Assembly: GCA_049317725.1 (NCBI GenBank)
Contig: JBMOHS010000006.1
Location: 1 to 49,709 of the forward strand
Direction of reading: 5' to 3'
Source: CAIOZW01 sp049317725
GTDB taxonomy: Bacteria; Acidobacteriota; Blastocatellia; RBC074
DNA: 49,709 nt
Shown: positions 8,737 through 17,967 of the stretch, piece after piece
How positions within the stretch are numbered: position 1 is the stretch's first letter
How the letters are laid out: each line of letters starts with the position of its first letter
Position numbers and translations under genes: made by a program
Notes under the pieces: model-generated
Databases searched by the model: none
Seen by the model: only the letters and a program-made list of their open reading frames with translations
What the model was told of the DNA's origin: nothing

Positions 8737-8764
8737 TTGACGACAAGAATCGGCGTGGTATAGT
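8737..8764 (+). promoter_or_regulatory. Sigma-70-type promoter upstream of the winged-helix/TolB gene
   Basis: TTGACG (8737-8742), 16-base spacer, TATAGT (8759-8764). It is divergent from the sugar-acid operon promoter, which is about 100 bases away. Predicted start is near 8771, leaving about 326 bases before the TTG start at 9097. Apart from the minus-strand leader elements and a possible small reading frame, I see nothing else in 8258-9096. Confidence 0.6.
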
Positions 8765-8872
8765 CCCTGGCTTGGTGAACAAAGATGAAATATCACCCCT
8801 TTCCAGTCAGTCATGATCAGTGAATCGTCCACTCCCAAGTAAACGACGTGTCGATCTGCCGCCCGTCCTTCA

Positions 8873-9100
8873 ATGGTAACGTACCAAGGGAAGCAACCTT
8901 TGCCACACAGTAGCCGAAAGATGATGGATAATAGGACTTGGACGCACTATAAAGAGGAATTGAGCAAGCAGCGGGATGTGCCATCGTCGGCCGTCAAGAG
9001 AGAGTCCTGGATCCGGTCAGAATCTTCTGCCTTCATTCTGGGTGTGCCGATTGCTCGAAATCATTCTTCATTATTAATGTCAAACGTGGGATCCATTTGA
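8873..9100 (+). CDS. Possible small leader protein, 75 residues
   Basis: An unrecognised frame, MVTYQGKQPLPHSSRK onward, polar and without membrane segment. Its TGA stop overlaps the TTG start of the next gene (TTGA), an arrangement that could couple their translation. There is no good ribosome site at 8873 or at the internal ATG near 8921, and codon use is less G+C-rich than in neighbouring genes. It may be a chance frame in the leader. Confidence 0.25.
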   Translation: MVTYQGKQPLPHSSRKMMDNRTWTHYKEELSKQRDVPSSAVKRESWIRSESSAFILGVPIARNHSSLLMSNVGSI

Positions 9101-11349
9101 GTCAACCTGTCTACCAATTTGGACCATTCAAGCTCGAACCGGGTCGTAATCGATTGATCCGGGAGGGATTACCGGTCCAGATGCGCCGGAAGACCTACGA
9201 GCTGCTCCTCTTCCTCGTCGAACGACCGGGAACAGTTATCTCCAAGGATGAGCTGATCGAGAGGCTCTGGCCCGGTCAACTGATAGAGGAGAGCAATCTC
9301 TCACAGCACATTTATCAACTGCGGGCAGTTCTGGGAGAGTCGCCGACAAAACAGCCCTACATCAAGACCGTTTCGCGGGTCGGATACAATTTCACCTACC
9401 CGGTCGAGATTCTCTCCGCTGAGCCCCCATCCTCAGGCGCCCTGACCAGCAGCGTGGTGGTGCAAGATCTAGAGGATCCGTTTCAGGTTGACACAGGGGA
9501 GCTTTCCCTCTCCAGCCCACTCCTGGGAACGGCTGAGAAAGATTCTGCAGGTGTCGTAACAACCGATCCCGCCACCTCTTCTCCCATCGCCCCTGGTGGA
9601 AAAAGATGGCGAAATTGGATAGCCAGCCAGCCCAAGACCAGATTTCTGCTCATCCTGACCCCATTCTTGCTGGTGGTGCTGGTCCTCGCGTATCTGCCAT
9701 TTTCGGACAGAAACGATCAAAGTGAATCGGCCATCACGATTGAACCGTTCACCACTCTTTCAGGAATGGAGCAAGACCCGGCGTTCTCACCCGACGGCAA
9801 CCTGCTCTCCTTCAGCTCGGAAGGGATGACGCTCAATAACCGGGACGTCTACGTCAAGCTTGTCAATAAGGGCGAGCCTCTCCGCATCACGTCGCATCCC
9901 GATGACGAATTCAAGGCCACCTGGTCACCGGACAGCAAGCTCCTGGCATTCCTGCGAAGACCTAAGCAGTGCGATACGAAATCCGAAGTGGTCGTCATTC
10001 CTGCACTGGGGGGATCGGAGCGGGTGGTAACGGAAGCCTCGGACGGGCTCGACTGGTCCCCAGATGGGCAGAAACTGGTTTTGACGGATACGGACCGCCC
10101 GGGGGGGCCGATGGGGCTCTACCTCATCTCGACCTATGGTGCCAATCGGACCCGGATTACTAACCGCGAGAATTCTCCCCAGTACCACGACTCCAATCCG
10201 AAATTCTCTCCTGATGGGAACCGGATCGCCTTTCTCCGCTCCTGGAGCCATAGCAGCGCCGATGTCTATCTGGTCGATCTGCGATCTGGGCAAGAGATGG
10301 CCCTGACCCGGGATCGAGGGAGGCTGACGAACCTCGATTGGTCGCCAGACGGGCAAAAGATCTACTTTGTCTCGAACCGGATGATCAACCAACGAATCTG
10401 GTCACTCGATCTGCCAACAGGGGCCTTGCGGATGATCAAGGGATTGCCGATCGACATCGAGGACTTTACTCTCTCCGCTGATGGAAAGACAATTGCGTAT
10501 GTGCAGGCGATGATCGACACAATCGTCGAGATCCGCCCCCTGTCTCCCCCCTCGTCGATTCCGCCTTGCGTAATCAACTCCTCCCGTGCAGACGATTCCC
10601 CACGGCTCTCTCCCGATGGGAAGAAGCTGGTCTTTGTCTCGAACCGCAGTGGGTTTCACGAGCTCTGGCTCTCCAATGCAGACTGCACTGAGAATGCCCA
10701 GTTGACCCATTTTTCAGGGCACGGAGTCGGCAGCCCGCGGTGGTCTCCAGATGGAAAGGCGATTGTCTTCGACCGGAGCACGGATCGTCAGACGGACATC
10801 TACCGAATTCAAGCGGACGGAACGGGTCTGGTGCGATTGACGATCGATCCGAGTGAGGACGCGATGCCCGCTTGGTCTTCGGACGGGAGTGCGATCTACT
10901 TTACATCCGCGCGAGGGGGAGGGCACGAAATCTGGAAGATACCCACGGAAGGTGGCCCGGCGCAACGCGTCACCAACGGTCCAGGGCGAGATGCGGTGCC
11001 ATCGACCGATGGCAGGCTTCTCTTTTTTATGCGGGAGGGGGCCCTCTGGCAGAAACAACTCCCTGACGGCGAGGAGGTCCCCATTCCTGAGCTGGCACGA
11101 TTCTCGGTCGGCCGGTTCTGGTCGCACGATTTTTCCCTGCTCCATTTCGTGACGCAGAACCACGAGGAGTATCCCAAGATCTTCCAATTCGACATCGGAA
11201 GTCGACAGATCATCCCCCTCGGGGAGATCCCTGGCTTCCTGCCCCGTTGGATTCCAGGAATCAGTGCCATTCGGGCTGGGAACAGGCTGGCGATCGCGTA
11301 TGTGCGATATAAGATCGGGGATATTATGCTGGCGAGGGGTTGGGAGTGA
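9097..11349 (+). CDS. Winged-helix DNA-binding / transmembrane / TolB-like propeller protein
   Basis: A 750-residue three-part protein. Residues 1-105 are an OmpR/ToxR-type winged helix (VYQFGPFKLEPGRNRLIREG, ELLLFLVERPGTVISKDEL, SRVGYNFTYPV). Residues about 185-205 are a single membrane helix (FLLILTPFLLVVLVLAYLPF). The rest is a beta-propeller of repeated PD40/TolB units such as PAFSPDGNLLSF, FSPDGNRIAFLR, WSPDGQKIYFVSNR and LSPDGKKLVFVSNR. The layout predicts a membrane-bound, ToxR-like transcription factor with an external sensor. The TTG start is placed where the domain family starts, with GGGA upstream. Such proteins are abundant in Acidobacteriota; the target here is unknown. Confidence 0.85.
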   Translation: MSQPVYQFGPFKLEPGRNRLIREGLPVQMRRKTYELLLFLVERPGTVISKDELIERLWPGQLIEESNLSQHIYQLRAVLGESPTKQPYIKTVSRVGYNFTYPVEILSAEPPSSGALTSSVVVQDLEDPFQVDTGELSLSSPLLGTAEKDSAGVVTTDPATSSPIAPGGKRWRNWIASQPKTRFLLILTPFLLVVLVLAYLPFSDRNDQSESAITIEPFTTLSGMEQDPAFSPDGNLLSFSSEGMTLNNRDVYVKLVNKGEPLRITSHPDDEFKATWSPDSKLLAFLRRPKQCDTKSEVVVIPALGGSERVVTEASDGLDWSPDGQKLVLTDTDRPGGPMGLYLISTYGANRTRITNRENSPQYHDSNPKFSPDGNRIAFLRSWSHSSADVYLVDLRSGQEMALTRDRGRLTNLDWSPDGQKIYFVSNRMINQRIWSLDLPTGALRMIKGLPIDIEDFTLSADGKTIAYVQAMIDTIVEIRPLSPPSSIPPCVINSSRADDSPRLSPDGKKLVFVSNRSGFHELWLSNADCTENAQLTHFSGHGVGSPRWSPDGKAIVFDRSTDRQTDIYRIQADGTGLVRLTIDPSEDAMPAWSSDGSAIYFTSARGGGHEIWKIPTEGGPAQRVTNGPGRDAVPSTDGRLLFFMREGALWQKQLPDGEEVPIPELARFSVGRFWSHDFSLLHFVTQNHEEYPKIFQFDIGSRQIIPLGEIPGFLPRWIPGISAIRAGNRLAIAYVRYKIGDIMLARGWE

Positions 11350-11350
11350 T

Positions 11351-11507
11351 TAGGATTGATAGGGCGAATAGGACGGATAGGTCCTATAGGTCATAGATTT
11401 CATCTCGCCCCTATTCTATTCATCCTATCTGTCCTATTCGTCCTATCCGTCCTATCCGTCCTACCCGTCCTACCCGTCCTATTCGTCCGATCCGTCCTGT
11501 CATTCCT
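11351..11507 (+). repeat. Degenerate 9-bp tandem repeat with an inverted G-rich arm
   Basis: About nine tandem units of CCTATYCGT (for example CCTATTCGT, CCTATCCGT, CCTACCCGT) fill 11424-11504. A purine-rich arm at 11351-11381 (units like GAATAGGACGGATAGG) is their inverted complement, so RNA across the region could form a long hairpin. The array runs into the ATG of the following glycosyltransferase gene and fills the whole gap after the TolB-like gene. Confidence 0.85.
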
Positions 11508-12236
11508 ATGGGGAGAACGCCCATCATCAAGAAGAGCCGCCTGTCGATCATCATCCCGACCCTTGAGGAAGAGGCAGCGATCAGATCACTCGCCGAGTCG
11601 TTGCGGGCCCTCCTTACGCCACAACCTGGATCCGAAGAGAGCGAGGTCGAGATTCTGCTGGCCGACGGGGGGAGCAAGGATGGCACCGTCCCCAAGGCCC
11701 GGGCCTTGGGCTGGAAGGTGATCGAGTCGCCGCAACGGGGCCGTGGACCGCAGATGAACTCCGGCGCGGCACGAGCGAGCGGAGAGATTCTTGTCTTTCT
11801 TCACGCGGATACCCACCTGCCGCCAAATGCCCTAGTACGGATCGAAGAGGCCCTCAAAGATCCACAAATTCTGGGAGGAAACTTCAGCTTGGTCTTCGCG
11901 GGGGAGACGTGGGAGTCGCGCTGGTTGACCCGACTCTACCCACTCCTGCGACTCGGGGGGATGTGCTATGGGGACTCCGCCTTCTTCGTACGGCGCGCTG
12001 TCTTCGAGTCGATCGGCGGATATCGCGAATACCCAATCTTCGAGGACTGTGACCTCTATCGTCGGTTGCGACGGCAGGGAAAGTTCGTGCGAGTGCCAGC
12101 CAAAGCTTCGACCTCCTCACGACGGTTCGCCGGCCGGTTCTTCCGCACCTTCGCCCTCTGGTCACTGCTGCAAGTGCTCTACTGGCTAGGGGTCAGCCCG
12201 CACCGCCTCGCCAAGCTCTACCGGCCTTTCCGGTGA
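11508..12236 (+). CDS. Family 2 glycosyltransferase (rSAM/selenodomain-associated type)
   Basis: A 242-residue GT-A enzyme. It has the nucleotide-sugar block LSIIIPTLEEEAAIRSLAESL, the motif EILLADGGSKDGT, QMNSGAARASGEILVFLHADTHLP (the LHADT corresponds to the DxD region) and a C-terminal GGYREYPIFEDCDLYRRLRRQGK. The pattern fits the TIGR04283-like group, whose substrate is not known. It ends with an amphipathic stretch (FALWSLLQVLYWLGVSP) that may touch the membrane. There is no Shine-Dalgarno sequence: pyrimidine-rich repeats lead straight into the ATG. It converges on coaA with 23 bases between the stops. Confidence 0.82.
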   Translation: MGRTPIIKKSRLSIIIPTLEEEAAIRSLAESLRALLTPQPGSEESEVEILLADGGSKDGTVPKARALGWKVIESPQRGRGPQMNSGAARASGEILVFLHADTHLPPNALVRIEEALKDPQILGGNFSLVFAGETWESRWLTRLYPLLRLGGMCYGDSAFFVRRAVFESIGGYREYPIFEDCDLYRRLRRQGKFVRVPAKASTSSRRFAGRFFRTFALWSLLQVLYWLGVSPHRLAKLYRPFR

Positions 12237-12259
12237 GCGAAGCTGGGGGAGAGGGTCGA

Positions 12260-13195
12260 TCAAAGTTTGCGCAGGCGCACGCGCTGGATGACGTGATTCG
12301 GCCCCTTCTCCAGAATCAGGCGGGCTCGCATGCGGGTCGGAAGGATGTTCTCGCGGAGATTGACCCCATTGATCCGTTCCCAGATGTCAAGCGCAAGCCG
12401 ACGTGCCTCCTCGTCACGCAGCGTCGCGTAACGATGGAAGTAGGAGGCAGGATCGCGGAACGAGGTCCGCCGCAGCGTCAGAAATCGCTCGACATACCAA
12501 TCACGGATCTGCTCCTCCTTGGCATCGACATAGATCGAGAAGTCGAAAAGGTCGGACACGAAGACTGGGAGGGCGGGATCGGCACTGGAACTGCGGGTCT
12601 GAAGTACATTAAGCCCCTCGATGATCATGACGTCTGGCTGTTCGACGACCTGCACCTGAGCGGGAAGGATGTCGTAGGAGAGATGTGAATAGAGAGGTGC
12701 GTCGACCCGTGGCTCCCCAGACTTGACGGCAGTGACAAAGTTGACAAGGCGCCGCCGGTCATAGCTCTCTGGAAAGCCCTTGCGCTGCATCAGGCCGCGC
12801 TCCTCAAGAACGGCATTGGGGTAGAGAAAGCCATCCGTCGTCACCAAGTCGACCTTCGGATGATTTGACCAGCGAGCGAGGAGCGCCTGGAGGAGCCGGG
12901 AGGTCGTGCTCTTCCCGACCGCGACACTGCCCGCGATCCCGATGACGTAAGGGACCTTGGCGGCGGTGTGTCCAAGAAAGATGCGAGTCGCGGCGTGGAG
13001 CTGCTGGGTCGCAGCGACATAGAGATTGAGCAGCCGGGAGAGGGGAAGATAGATCTCCTCGACCTCGCGAAGGGAGATCGAGTCGTTGATCCCGCTCAGC
13101 AATGCCAGGTCCGCTTCGGTCAGAGTCAGCGGCGTATTGTTGCGGAGCTGACTCCACTCCTCGCGTCCCAGTTCGATGAAAGGGGAGAGGGACAT
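12260..13195 (-). CDS. coaA: Type I pantothenate kinase
   Basis: Phosphorylates pantothenate, the first and controlling step of coenzyme A synthesis. The 311-residue protein matches the E. coli-type enzyme in length and blocks: FIELGREEWSQLR at the N-terminus, Walker A GSVAVGKSTTSRLL (about residue 90), VTTDGFLYPN, RKGFPESYDRRRLVNFV, and IIEGLNVLQ. The C-terminus has ILEKGPNHVIQRVRLRKL. It lies 35 bases after the F420 oxidoreductase gene on the same strand and is probably co-transcribed with it. Confidence 0.96.
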   Translation of the reverse strand: MSLSPFIELGREEWSQLRNNTPLTLTEADLALLSGINDSISLREVEEIYLPLSRLLNLYVAATQQLHAATRIFLGHTAAKVPYVIGIAGSVAVGKSTTSRLLQALLARWSNHPKVDLVTTDGFLYPNAVLEERGLMQRKGFPESYDRRRLVNFVTAVKSGEPRVDAPLYSHLSYDILPAQVQVVEQPDVMIIEGLNVLQTRSSSADPALPVFVSDLFDFSIYVDAKEEQIRDWYVERFLTLRRTSFRDPASYFHRYATLRDEEARRLALDIWERINGVNLRENILPTRMRARLILEKGPNHVIQRVRLRKL

Positions 13196-13230
13196 CTGGT
13201 CTCCCGGTCAACTGGCCGCTGGCCAGCCTG

Positions 13231-13926
13231 TCATTCAATCCCGGTAATGCGGATCCCGGTATGGGTCTTGTAGCGAATATTGAGACCGATGAGCAGGGCG
13301 GTCCAGGCCTCCACGATTCGGGAATTGGCGAGGACGCCGCCGTCGAGGTAGCGGCAACCGGGGATCGACTCGACCAGCGGACGAATCTGTTCCCGATGGG
13401 CTTTGGTGTCGCCGCAGACGAGAATGTCGCATTCGACTGAGTGGGCCAGGTCCGCCAGAACCTTCGCCGAGACATTCTGAAATGCGGAGACGACGGTAAC
13501 TCCTTCCGGGACCAGCTCGGCCGATTGCTCTGCAGCCGAGCCCGCCCAGACGCCCAGCACCCGGGTGGGGCGCCCCCCAACCGCCGGTTCAAGCGGCACC
13601 GTCACATCAAGAAGGAGCGTATCAGGTTGCAGGAAGTCCCGAATCTCGCGCAGGGTCGGCGCTTGGGCGGCAAAGGGGACGGCGAGGACAACCAATCGGG
13701 CACGGGCCGCGGCCTCGGTGTTCCCACCACCATCGATCGTTCCCTTCGTCCCGGCAGGAAGGAATGACCGCATCGAGTCTGCGGATGCCCTCCCCCGCTC
13801 TGGGTCCCGCGAGCCAAGGAAAATTTCATACCCGGCCACCGCCCAGCGCAAGGCAAGCCCTTTACCCTGGTCGCCGGTGCCCCCGATAATGGCAATCTGT
13901 TGTCTGGTTGTCTGTTCTGTTTCCAT
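13231..13926 (-). CDS. npdG: F420H2:NADP+ oxidoreductase family protein
   Basis: A 231-residue Rossmann enzyme that moves hydride between coenzyme F420 and NADP. It shows IAIIGGTGDQGKGLALRWA with the GSRDPERG loop that recognises NADP phosphate, then VLAVPFAAQAP, LLLDVTVPL, VVSAFQNVSA, DILVCGDTKAHRE and YLDGGVLANSRIVEAWTALLIGLN. These blocks fit the npdG group (TIGR01915-like). No F420 synthesis genes are in the window, so dependence on F420 is inferred from family. The ATG at 13926 has no ribosome site and coincides with the predicted transcription start. Confidence 0.8.
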   Translation of the reverse strand: METEQTTRQQIAIIGGTGDQGKGLALRWAVAGYEIFLGSRDPERGRASADSMRSFLPAGTKGTIDGGGNTEAAARARLVVLAVPFAAQAPTLREIRDFLQPDTLLLDVTVPLEPAVGGRPTRVLGVWAGSAAEQSAELVPEGVTVVSAFQNVSAKVLADLAHSVECDILVCGDTKAHREQIRPLVESIPGCRYLDGGVLANSRIVEAWTALLIGLNIRYKTHTGIRITGIE

Positions 13927-13932
13927 ATTCGC

Positions 13933-13962
13933 ATACTATCATCGGGGCTTGGTTCAACCCAA
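13933..13962 (-). promoter_or_regulatory. Promoter giving a leaderless npdG-coaA transcript
   Basis: Minus-strand TTGGGT (13962-13957), 18-base spacer, TAGTAT (13938-13933), then six bases GCGAAT and the ATG of npdG at 13926. With normal spacing from the -10 box, transcription would begin on the A of the ATG. No Shine-Dalgarno sequence is present, which agrees with leaderless translation. Confidence 0.6.
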
Positions 13963-14124
13963 TGGGATACGTCAACCGCGCGAATTGCGGAGACACATTA
14001 CCTCGACCACACACGCCCCCCCCGGCCAGCCCGATGTCCGAATTGAGGTGTGCAATGGTGCTTCAATGTGCCCTGCACCCAGAACCATCAATCGCCAGAA
14101 GTCAGAGAAAGTAAGGCCGAGGAA

Positions 14125-15624
<1,500 letters not shown>

Positions 15625-15639
15625 GCGGAGGGGGGAGAC

Positions 15640-17274
15640 GTGAGTGAAACCGGAATGGATGCAGGGAACGTGAAAGGAGCAGTGGCAATCCTCGAAGGGG
15701 AGTTGGAAGAGGGATTGCGGCACGGCAGTGATCTCCTCAGTGAGCCGGGCGTGGAGGGGCTGTTGCTGCTTGTTCCAGGCGAGGAGCTGGACGCGCTGGC
15801 GAGTCAACGCGGGCCAAAGCTGGGCGTCAAGGGTCATGGAGCGTTGATTGTCGCTGCCCTGAATGAGTTGGGAGAGGCCGACCGTTTTCTCTATCAGAGT
15901 GGTGGGGGCGGATCGGCGCGCTGGGCCCTGGTTCAGGGGATGCGGCAGGAGGGGCTGGTGGAAGCGGTACGGGCCCTGATCCATGTGAAACGGAGTGAGC
16001 AGGTGGTCGGGGAGGTCGTGGGGGTCGACGAGAGTACCCTGCTCCGCACGGTGACGCGCGCGGCAGTAGTCGGGGCGGGCACCATGGGAAGCGGCATCGC
16101 CATCTGCTATGCGAACGAGGGAATCCCGGTGCTGCTGCAGGACACTTCGCGGGAAGCGTTGGAAGCTGGGATGGCCCGGATCCGGAGCGTTTATGACGAG
16201 GCAGTGCGCAAGGGGCGGATCAGCCGGGAGGAGGGAGAGGCCCGCTTGGCCAGCATCAAGCCGGTGACTGGGTACGAGGGCTTTGCAGAGGTCGAGATTG
16301 TCACCGAAGCGGTCTTCGAGGGGATGGCACTGAAGAAGCAGATCTTCGGGGAACTCGACCAAGTCTGTCGGGACGGAACGATCTTGGCAAGCAACACTTC
16401 GACGTTGAGCATCGACGAGATCGCGGGCGCGACCCGGCGCCCGGCGGATGTGATCGGACATCACTACTTCAGTCCGGCGCACGTCATGCGGCTCCTTGAA
16501 GTGGTGCGGGGAGCAGCGACCTGTCCAGAAGTTTTGGCAACCTCGTTGGCCCTGGGGCGGCGGCTGGGCAAGTTGGGAGTAGTGGTGGGCAATGGGTATG
16601 GGTTTGTCGGCAATCGGATGCTCCACCAGTATGGGCGTGAAGCTCAACTGCTGCTGGAAGAAGGAGCACTGCCCGAACAGATCGACCGGATCTTGACCAA
16701 CTTTGGAATGGCGATGGGGCCATTCGCGGTGGGGGACCTCGCCGGACTGGACGTTGGGTGGCGGATCCGGCGCGAGAACGCGCACCTGCGCCAGCCCGGG
16801 GAGCGCTATCCGGTGGTCGCCGACCGTTTGTGTGAGCGTGGGCGCTTCGGCCAGAAGACGGGGGCAGGGTGGTATCGGTACGACGAATCGCGCCGCGCCA
16901 TTCCAGATCCGGAGGTTGAGGCTCTGATCCAAAGCGTCTCTGCCGAGCAGGGGATCGAGCGGCGCAAGATTCCTGACGAAGAGATACTCTCTCGAACGCA
17001 GTACGCGCTGATCAACGAGGGGGCCCGGCTGCTGGGAGAGGGGATTGCCCGACGGGCCAGCGACATCGATCTCGTCTACCTGCACGGATATGGCTATCCG
17101 GCTTGGCGAGGGGGGCCAATGCGCTACGCCGAGAGCGTCGGCCTGGCCAAGATTCTCGAGACAATCCGGGAGTGGCAGGCCCGGGAAGGCGAGCGCTGGC
17201 GACCTGCCCCGTTGCTCGAGGCGTTGGTCGCTCGCCAGCGCCGGGGCTTCGCGGAAGCAGAGGGGGGCCGATGA
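15640..17274 (+). CDS. 3-hydroxyacyl-CoA dehydrogenase with an unassigned N-terminal region
   Basis: NAD-dependent enzyme of fatty-acid beta-oxidation. The dehydrogenase begins at about residue 139 with AAVVGAGTMGSGIAICYANEG and has TEAVFEGMALKKQIF, ASNTSTLSIDEIA, the catalytic histidine in IGHHYFSPAHVM, GNGYGFVGNRM and a duplicated C-terminal domain (FGQKTGAGWYRYD, WRGGPMRYAE). In FadB/FadJ proteins the N-terminus is an enoyl-CoA hydratase, but residues 1-138 here are too short and show no crotonase motifs. The GTG at 15640 follows GGAGGGGGGAGAC. Its stop overlaps the next gene (ATGA). Confidence 0.88.
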   Translation: MSETGMDAGNVKGAVAILEGELEEGLRHGSDLLSEPGVEGLLLLVPGEELDALASQRGPKLGVKGHGALIVAALNELGEADRFLYQSGGGGSARWALVQGMRQEGLVEAVRALIHVKRSEQVVGEVVGVDESTLLRTVTRAAVVGAGTMGSGIAICYANEGIPVLLQDTSREALEAGMARIRSVYDEAVRKGRISREEGEARLASIKPVTGYEGFAEVEIVTEAVFEGMALKKQIFGELDQVCRDGTILASNTSTLSIDEIAGATRRPADVIGHHYFSPAHVMRLLEVVRGAATCPEVLATSLALGRRLGKLGVVVGNGYGFVGNRMLHQYGREAQLLLEEGALPEQIDRILTNFGMAMGPFAVGDLAGLDVGWRIRRENAHLRQPGERYPVVADRLCERGRFGQKTGAGWYRYDESRRAIPDPEVEALIQSVSAEQGIERRKIPDEEILSRTQYALINEGARLLGEGIARRASDIDLVYLHGYGYPAWRGGPMRYAESVGLAKILETIREWQAREGERWRPAPLLEALVARQRRGFAEAEGGR

Positions 17275-17936
17275 GCACACGGGAGCCGATCGAGATCGCC
17301 ATTCTGCTCTTCGAACGGATGACTGCGCTCGACGCGATCGGACCGTACGAGGTACTCGGTCGACTCCGGCGGGCATCCGTCCGTTTTGTCGGGCACGAGC
17401 GAGGCGTCTATCGGACAGATCAGCGGAGTCTCGGGCTGGTCGCGGACTGCCGATTGGAGGAGGTTCCAGCGCCGACGGTGGTCGTCATTCCAGGTGGCCC
17501 CGGGCAGGGGGAACTGATGGAGGATGAGCGGCTGCACGCCTGGATCCGGCAGGCGCACGCTACCTCCCACTGGACCACCTCCGTCTGCACGGGATCACTG
17601 GTGCTCGCGGCGGCCGGGTTGTTGCGGGGAGTTCTGGCGACCACCCACTGGCTGGCGTTGGAGGAGTTGGGACGCTGGGGAGCAATGCCAGTTGCCGAAC
17701 GGGTCGTGATTCGTCCCGAGGAGCGGATCGCCACCGCGGCAGGTGTCTCAGCGGGGATCGACCTCGGGCTGGCGCTGGCGGCGCGCCTCACGGGAGAGCG
17801 GCAGGCGCAAGAGGTCCAACTGACCATCGAATATGACCCGCACCCGCCTGGTGGTTGCGGGTCTCCTGCCACTGCCGATCCGGAGATCGTCGCTTCGCTG
17901 CGGCGTCGCAGCCGCTTTCATCAGCAGAGCTTCTGA
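17271..17936 (+). CDS. DJ-1/PfpI superfamily protein
   Basis: A 221-residue glutamine-amidotransferase-like protein. It starts IEIAILLFERMTALDAIGPYEVLGRL and has VVVIPGGPGQGEL and a nucleophile-elbow cysteine in TSVCTGSLVLAAAGLL (about residue 105), with ATTHWLALEEL next. This resembles isonitrile-hydratase-like or AraC-sensor-like members that lack the DNA-binding part; no helix-turn-helix follows. The substrate is unknown. The ATG overlaps the TGA of the dehydrogenase gene, so I prefer it to longer upstream starts. It lies inside a beta-oxidation run, where detoxification of a reactive carbonyl would make sense but is not shown. Confidence 0.8.
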   Translation: MSTREPIEIAILLFERMTALDAIGPYEVLGRLRRASVRFVGHERGVYRTDQRSLGLVADCRLEEVPAPTVVVIPGGPGQGELMEDERLHAWIRQAHATSHWTTSVCTGSLVLAAAGLLRGVLATTHWLALEELGRWGAMPVAERVVIRPEERIATAAGVSAGIDLGLALAARLTGERQAQEVQLTIEYDPHPPGGCGSPATADPEIVASLRRRSRFHQQSF

Positions 17937-17967
17937 TCGACATTTCCAAGGAAAGGACCTTTTTTCT

